42,512 nt of DNA from a virus. The stretch lies in IMG/VR virus record IMGVR_UViG_3300038701_001089, positions 1 to 42,512 of that record. One strand, written 5' to 3'. The notes beneath the pieces are model-generated. The model did no database searches. It was not told the DNA's origin and saw only the letters and a list, made by a program, of their open reading frames with translations. The translations under genes and the position numbers were made by a program. Of the stretch, positions 38,489 to 42,512 are shown piece by piece (the stretch's first letter is position 1; every line of letters starts with the position of its first letter).

Positions 38489-41004
38489 TACAAAGTCCTT
38501 GTTAGTTTAGCCGCCCTGCTTTGTTTACCCATTATGGCTGTTGCCAGTTCGTCCGCGTTGCTTATCTTAACGTTTTTGTTTTTGCGTATTGCAGTAACTA
38601 TCCCAAGGTCATCGAATGAGTTGTTTACCTGAACTGTTGCTGCCAATTGCTTGATAACAGGGTTTAGATACTTCTCGTTTATCAATTCAGGATATTTACC
38701 AGCGTTCATAGCTTTTAGTTCTTCATGAAATTGCTTTGTTGCTTTTGCCGTGATAACGCTTTCACCTTTCGATAACATGGCCGGTATGTCATCACTTGTT
38801 TCTGTTCCCGCGCCTTGTAGCCCTACCACACCTTCCGCAAATTCAGGTATCGGTGTTGCCGCTGCCGTGGCGAATGCTATCGCTGCTGGGGCTAATATAG
38901 CAGGGATTGCTGCGGGTGCTGCAATCCCACTTTGCCCTGTTACCTTAGCTATAGCCTGTTGAGTGCTCAATATAATGTCAAATATAACAGCCGCTTTGTT
39001 AGCTATTGCCGCCTCACGAGCCGCTTCTTTTTCTGCTTTTAGGCGTTCGTCCGTTAGGTTGTTAAGGTCGGAATTTAGCTGCTCTTGTTGGGCGATAAAC
39101 TCTTCATCTGAGATTTTCCCTAATGCCAGTTGATTGGCCAAAATCTCCTCTTGTATCGATTTGCGCTGGTCTGCTTGTGCTATTTGCCTATCAAGGTCGT
39201 CTAGTTCCTGTTGGTTGCGAATATCGCTAAATGCACTTGACAGATCTAACAGTCCGTTAATTGCTGCATCAAAAGAACCAACTATCGCTTTCTTTGTGTT
39301 CTCTGTTCGCTCTTCAAGCTTCTTCATATCCTCGGCAACCGCCTTAAAGAAATCACCTGATGCGCTTTCTTCTTTTAGCGTGCCTATAAACTTATCTAGG
39401 TCGTCTTGTGCTTTCTTTATCTCTTCATCTGTACGTGAAATGCCGTCGGCAAAATTAGCGTCAATGGATAGGTCTACATTCAATTCAGCTTCACTTACAC
39501 CTAGCTTAAATAGTTCTATCTTTCTAGTTACAGCTTCTATTCTATCCTCAAGCCTTTGAAATTCCTGTTCGTTTGAGCGAATATTAACATCTAAGTTCTC
39601 CTGCTCTTCACGAAGCCTTTTTATTTCTTCGTTAAGCGTTTTAATTGTTTCTGCGGTGCTTTCGTCTGTCTTTTCAAGTGTAGACCTGAATTTTTCAAAT
39701 TGTTGCGTTACATACGCTATTATCTGAGTTAGCGTTCCGTATGCTACGGAGTTGTTATTTACCTGTTCACGCATTTGCGCCAACTCGCCTATAAGCTCAA
39801 TAAAGCCAGCTTCGTCTGTTATGGCGTTAATGCGTTCCCTTAGCTTATCGGTCAATGTTATTGCATCACCTAACTGCTCATTTAAGAATGCAGCAAACCC
39901 GCCATCAAACCGACCCGATTGAACGCCACTCAGTATAAGCTCCAATTCTAAAGCTTTGTCTGTTACGTTTTCTAATGTTTCTACATATTGCTTTCCGTAT
40001 GCCTCTAACTCTTCTGTTGTTAAGTTCCTCTTCAGCACTAGGTCAATATCCTCTGCTTTCTTTAACACGTCATTAAAGTAGCTAATAGCACCGCCGCTTT
40101 CGTTTAATATTCTTTCTCCAAGCCTTATTTTTAAGTTCTCATAACTAGCTGAAACCCTATTGATTGAGTCTATTTGATCATCAATAACAATAGTAGCATC
40201 TTTCATGCTACGTTCAATGACATTACCAGCCGCTTCAGCAAAGTCTCCAGTCTTCTTGAACTCCGCCTGTAGGTCTGTTGCGGATATGCCTAAGTTGTCA
40301 AGGACTAAAGACGACTTACGCCCTATACCGTCTACTATGTTACCTACCAACTGTTCGGTACTTACACCTAGCTTGTCCGATTGTATTTTAGCGAACTCGA
40401 ATAGCTTAGGCAGTTCTTCCAGCGCAATATTAAACTCGTTAGCGCGTACAGCGGCCGACATTAACGTAAGGTCACTTACTGTACCTCTTACGCTTTCTCT
40501 TAGGTTACGTAATAAAGAAGGGTCGTTAAGGTTCTCGAACGCCCTACGAACAGTGCGTGCTTGCTTTGCAAGTTTCACACTCTCTCGGGCAAAAGCTATT
40601 ACCCTATCCGCAGAGAAGGCTACAAAAATAGCAGATCCTACCTTAGCGAACGCACCACTTAGTAGGCTTGTTTGCTTTTGTAGTTTCCCTTCCGCACTAC
40701 CAAGGGTCTCAATGCGTTTCTTTGTTTCGCTTATCCTGCTATTATATTCGTTAATTTCTTTAACAGAATACGCTTGCTTGCGCCTTTGTTGCAGTTCCCT
40801 AAGGTCTTGCTTCTCTTCATTGATAAGCTTAGCCCGCTTTTGGGCTGCTGTCTGTTGATCTTTGACAATGGCATTTTCAGTGGTCTTTGAAGATTGCTGT
40901 ATCTTCTTTTGGTTTTTGATAACATCGTTGGTCAGTGAATTAAGGCTTGCTTTCGCCTTGTTCACCTCTAAGTCGTAATCAACTACTACCTTCTGTACTG
41001 CCAT
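38488..41004 (-). CDS. Tail length tape measure protein
   Basis: 838 residues. Long alpha-helical regions with coiled-coil character (KKIQQSSKTTENAIVKDQQT, LREEQENLDVNIRSNEQEFQ) and a hydrophobic Ala/Ile/Pro-rich segment near residues 700-735 (IAAPAAIPAILAPAAIAFAT) are typical of tape measures. The C-terminal GAGTETSDDIPAMLSKGESV is a widespread tape-measure-type ending motif. It sets tail length and leaves the tail with DNA. ATG at 41004 is overlapped by the frameshifted chaperone frame. Confidence 0.93.
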   Translation of the reverse strand: MAVQKVVVDYDLEVNKAKASLNSLTNDVIKNQKKIQQSSKTTENAIVKDQQTAAQKRAKLINEEKQDLRELQQRRKQAYSVKEINEYNSRISETKKRIETLGSAEGKLQKQTSLLSGAFAKVGSAIFVAFSADRVIAFARESVKLAKQARTVRRAFENLNDPSLLRNLRESVRGTVSDLTLMSAAVRANEFNIALEELPKLFEFAKIQSDKLGVSTEQLVGNIVDGIGRKSSLVLDNLGISATDLQAEFKKTGDFAEAAGNVIERSMKDATIVIDDQIDSINRVSASYENLKIRLGERILNESGGAISYFNDVLKKAEDIDLVLKRNLTTEELEAYGKQYVETLENVTDKALELELILSGVQSGRFDGGFAAFLNEQLGDAITLTDKLRERINAITDEAGFIELIGELAQMREQVNNNSVAYGTLTQIIAYVTQQFEKFRSTLEKTDESTAETIKTLNEEIKRLREEQENLDVNIRSNEQEFQRLEDRIEAVTRKIELFKLGVSEAELNVDLSIDANFADGISRTDEEIKKAQDDLDKFIGTLKEESASGDFFKAVAEDMKKLEERTENTKKAIVGSFDAAINGLLDLSSAFSDIRNQQELDDLDRQIAQADQRKSIQEEILANQLALGKISDEEFIAQQEQLNSDLNNLTDERLKAEKEAAREAAIANKAAVIFDIILSTQQAIAKVTGQSGIAAPAAIPAILAPAAIAFATAAATPIPEFAEGVVGLQGAGTETSDDIPAMLSKGESVITAKATKQFHEELKAMNAGKYPELINEKYLNPVIKQLAATVQVNNSFDDLGIVTAIRKNKNVKISNADELATAIMGKQSRAAKLTRTL

Positions 41005-41278
41005 TGTTATTCATTTTTACCGATATGAAATTCATGTATTCCTTTATCGAGTAGTATCTTATTATTTCTGCGTGTGCAGGGTTACCGTTAGCTAGTGATA
41101 GCACCTTTTCAAACCTCTCCAGCTCGTTACTCCAAAGCTCGTAAACTATGCGAGTTGGCTCACTGCTTTCATTGTCGCTTCCCTCTGTAAGTCCATCCCG
41201 CCCAGTAATCGACTGAAGCCTTTTTCCAACTGTGGTAAGAAAGGTAAATATTCGGTCAACCCTGCGTCTACAAAAAAA
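40979..41278 (-). CDS. Probable -1 frameshift extension of tail assembly chaperone
   Basis: The -1 frame of the chaperone gene is closed by stops (TGA and TAA) just before a perfect slippery T_TTT_TTT heptamer at 41278-41272, and then stays open to TGA at 40979-40981. Slippage there would replace the last 41 residues of the 190-residue protein with 97 new ones (total about 246). The later part reads as a real protein (IVYELWSNELERFEKVLSLA, then EIIRYYSIKEYMNFISVK) and runs over the tape-measure start. This is the lambda G/GT arrangement, and there is no usable start codon in that frame. Confidence 0.75.
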   Translation of the reverse strand, partial: FFCRRRVDRIFTFLTTVGKRLQSITGRDGLTEGSDNESSEPTRIVYELWSNELERFEKVLSLANGNPAHAEIIRYYSIKEYMNFISVKMNNNGSTEGSS

Positions 41279-41718
41279 TCGTATTCCTTATCAATATTGT
41301 CTTTCCTAAACAACCTTACCTTTTCCGAGTGTATCTCTGCATCAAATTTAACGGGGCTCTCATCCTCTCTAACGTAACACACCGAAGCCACATCATACAT
41401 CAATTCAGAGTGCAGGATATTATCTTTACGGGTGTTCATTTCCTCTAACAATACGCTGATCTTTGCCAGTGGCTTGTAATAGTTCTCTTTGTCGTGTAAG
41501 GCTTCTTTCACCTTTTTCTCAATAGCCTCGATAAAGCCTTCTAGCTCCGCATTGGATAGTTGCCTTTGTAGCTGCAGAACGTACTCGTTAAGCTTTCCGA
41601 ACCGCTCTAACGGGATGTCGAACAGGTCTTTGTGCGCGTAGTAGTGCGCCCCGTTGCTATCCGTGAACTTGTACTCTAGCTTCTCAAAGCCTTTCGGTTT
41701 TTTTGGTTTTTTACTCAT
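41146..41718 (-). CDS. Tail assembly chaperone (short form)
   Basis: 190 residues from ATG at 41718, which overlaps the upstream stop as ATGA. It starts basic (MSKKPKKPKGFEKLEYKFTD) and is then mainly helical. It precedes the tape measure gene, the position of the G-type chaperone that coats the tape measure before tube polymerisation. A T-run heptamer at codons 147-149 (GAT TTT TTT) allows the long form. Assigned by position and frameshift architecture. Confidence 0.75.
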   Translation of the reverse strand: MSKKPKKPKGFEKLEYKFTDSNGAHYYAHKDLFDIPLERFGKLNEYVLQLQRQLSNAELEGFIEAIEKKVKEALHDKENYYKPLAKISVLLEEMNTRKDNILHSELMYDVASVCYVREDESPVKFDAEIHSEKVRLFRKDNIDKEYDFFVDAGLTEYLPFLPQLEKGFSRLLGGMDLQREATMKAVSQLA

Positions 41719-42035
41719 GTTAACCTGATCAGTATCGTGTTTAAAAATGCAATAGCCAATATCGCTATCGGCCATAATATTATGTCTGTGTATTGAAAGC
41801 CGTCTAACAGGCTTACCGTAAACCAGCCTATCGTACCCCATATGGAAGCCATGCAAGTAACACAGTCAAATAAGGGCTTTTGTAGCCATATCCAAAACCT
41901 TGGATAACCATACTTAGCTACTTTATAATCATAGTAATCAACCAATGGGCGCAATAGCATACCTTCTTCAGTACTTAGCCAAAGCCCACAAATAGCCATT
42001 GATATGAATACGCATGTTAGTACTAGATCGATCAT
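41715..42035 (-). CDS. Membrane protein with CxxC motif
   Basis: 106 residues with three hydrophobic segments (residues 2-22, 60-78, 83-105). Between the first two, KPLFDCVTCMASIWG holds a CxxC pair at the entry of the second helix, a layout also seen in DUF1360-like proteins. Coupled to its neighbours by ATGA on both sides. It may belong to a second lysis or membrane module together with the preceding gene. Confidence 0.6.
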   Translation of the reverse strand: MIDLVLTCVFISMAICGLWLSTEEGMLLRPLVDYYDYKVAKYGYPRFWIWLQKPLFDCVTCMASIWGTIGWFTVSLLDGFQYTDIILWPIAILAIAFLNTILIRLT

Positions 42036-42385
42036 TTGCCCTTGATTTGGTTTGGTACAAAGTTCTGCTTGCTTGCAATAGCGTCCGCTAACTTACCGCT
42101 TGATAAGCCTATTAGGATGCCGCTAAACGCATTTATCTCCATGTTCATTAGATCGGGTAAGAACTTCAAAGCAATAGCCATAGCTAGTACAGCAATGCCA
42201 CACCTTAACCAGTTTTTAGGATTTAAGGCTAACTCCCTAAACGAAAACATGTTAGTCGTTCGTTCCGACTTTTGCCACCCTTGGTAGATGTTATACAAAG
42301 CCATAAACAAAGCCCCGATAAACGCCCACACGACCGCGTCTAATGTGGGGTTCATTATTGTTAAGTATATTTCTGTTTCGTCCAT
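42032..42385 (-). CDS. Holin-like membrane protein
   Basis: 117 residues with hydrophobic segments near residues 12-33 (LDAVVWAFIGALFMALYNIY), 58-77 (CGIAVLAMAIALKFLPDLM) and 84-97. The central part is basic and polar. Size and topology fit a phage holin, but the gene is far from the endolysin at 21862-22272, so its role in lysis is uncertain. ATG at 42385 overlaps the stop of the fibre-like gene across the circle junction. Confidence 0.5.
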   Translation of the reverse strand: MDETEIYLTIMNPTLDAVVWAFIGALFMALYNIYQGWQKSERTTNMFSFRELALNPKNWLRCGIAVLAMAIALKFLPDLMNMEINAFSGILIGLSSGKLADAIASKQNFVPNQIKGK

Positions 42386-42512
42386 TATCTTGCTTTGTGG
42401 ATCCTGAATATATTTATACGTACATCTGATACCGTAATGTCATTATCAGATACAAACTGTATTTTGCCACCGTTGGCCTCCCATGTGTCTAACGTATAAA
42501 CTGTTGTCGTTC
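42386..42512. repeat. Terminal overlap, right copy
   Basis: Bases 42386-42511 are identical to 1-126. The next and last base (42512, C) differs from base 127 (T). It encodes the last 42 codons of the fibre-like gene on the minus strand, so it is a second copy of the left end and not a separate gene. Confidence 0.9.

Noticed and set aside
39134-39559. 141-codon plus-strand frame opposite the tape measure gene
   Set aside because: Same reason: Ser-rich shadow of a coiled-coil coding region.
40205-40858. 217-codon plus-strand frame opposite the tape measure gene
   Set aside because: Ser/Leu/Arg-rich translation typical of an antisense shadow. It lies fully inside a well-supported gene and has no leader or neighbours on that strand.
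41715-42385. Second complete lysis cassette
   Set aside because: Two membrane proteins are adjacent, but no second endolysin is present, and the M15 endolysin already has a holin candidate next to it.

Overview
The window is a complete genome of a tailed double-stranded DNA phage, almost certainly a siphovirus of a Bacteroidota host (probably Flavobacteriia). The last 126 bases repeat the first 126 exactly, and the gene at the left edge reads seamlessly into base 42385. The map is therefore circular, with a unit length of about 42385 bp. Support for a Bacteroidota host: promoter-like boxes of the form TTG/TTTG-N19-21-TAnnTTTG, A-rich leaders with little Shine-Dalgarno signal, a signal peptide ending AFGQ, a fibre-type NVGIGTTSP motif, and DTHGGSGS-type methyltransferases. 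Every supported gene lies on the minus strand, packed with ATGA or TAATG overlaps.

Read in the direction of transcription (decreasing coordinate). Bases 20723 to 4441 hold the early/middle region: small unknown genes, ERF annealing protein, YopX, a free-standing DnaA domain-IV-like protein, a beta-class DNA methyltransferase, DUF1376 replication protein, DnaB helicase, a second methyltransferase, an HTH regulator, a Cys-rich lipoprotein, a DUF3127 OB-fold protein, ASCH, an HNH protein, a PD-(D/E)XK-like nuclease, a tRNA-like locus and two DUF551 proteins. The packaging genes follow (small terminase, HNH, large terminase at 4444-2005). After a promoter come a small virion-type protein and a fibre-like protein with a signal peptide. 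Across the circle junction lie two membrane proteins, the tail assembly chaperone with a probable -1 frameshift product, tape measure, two large tail proteins, and a block of three glycosyltransferases, an FkbM methyltransferase and a small protein. A promoter then drives the likely tail tube gene, followed by a fourth glycosyltransferase, portal, head morphogenesis protein, scaffold, capsid and connectors, a lectin-like protein, holin candidate plus M15 endolysin, DUF3310 and a spanin-like overlapping pair, ending at a terminator near 20830.

The tail module precedes the head module, and sugar-transfer genes are interleaved with structural genes, so virion glycosylation is the most likely special feature. 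Other striking points are an ochre codon placed directly before an in-frame DDLPF tip in the DUF3127 gene, a DnaB ending EEDIPF, two intergenic elements with interlocked inverted repeats (pseudoknot topology), a 140-nt tRNA-like gene with an oversized centre, and two methyltransferases with near-identical ends and different middles. No integrase, CRISPR array or reverse transcriptase was recognised.
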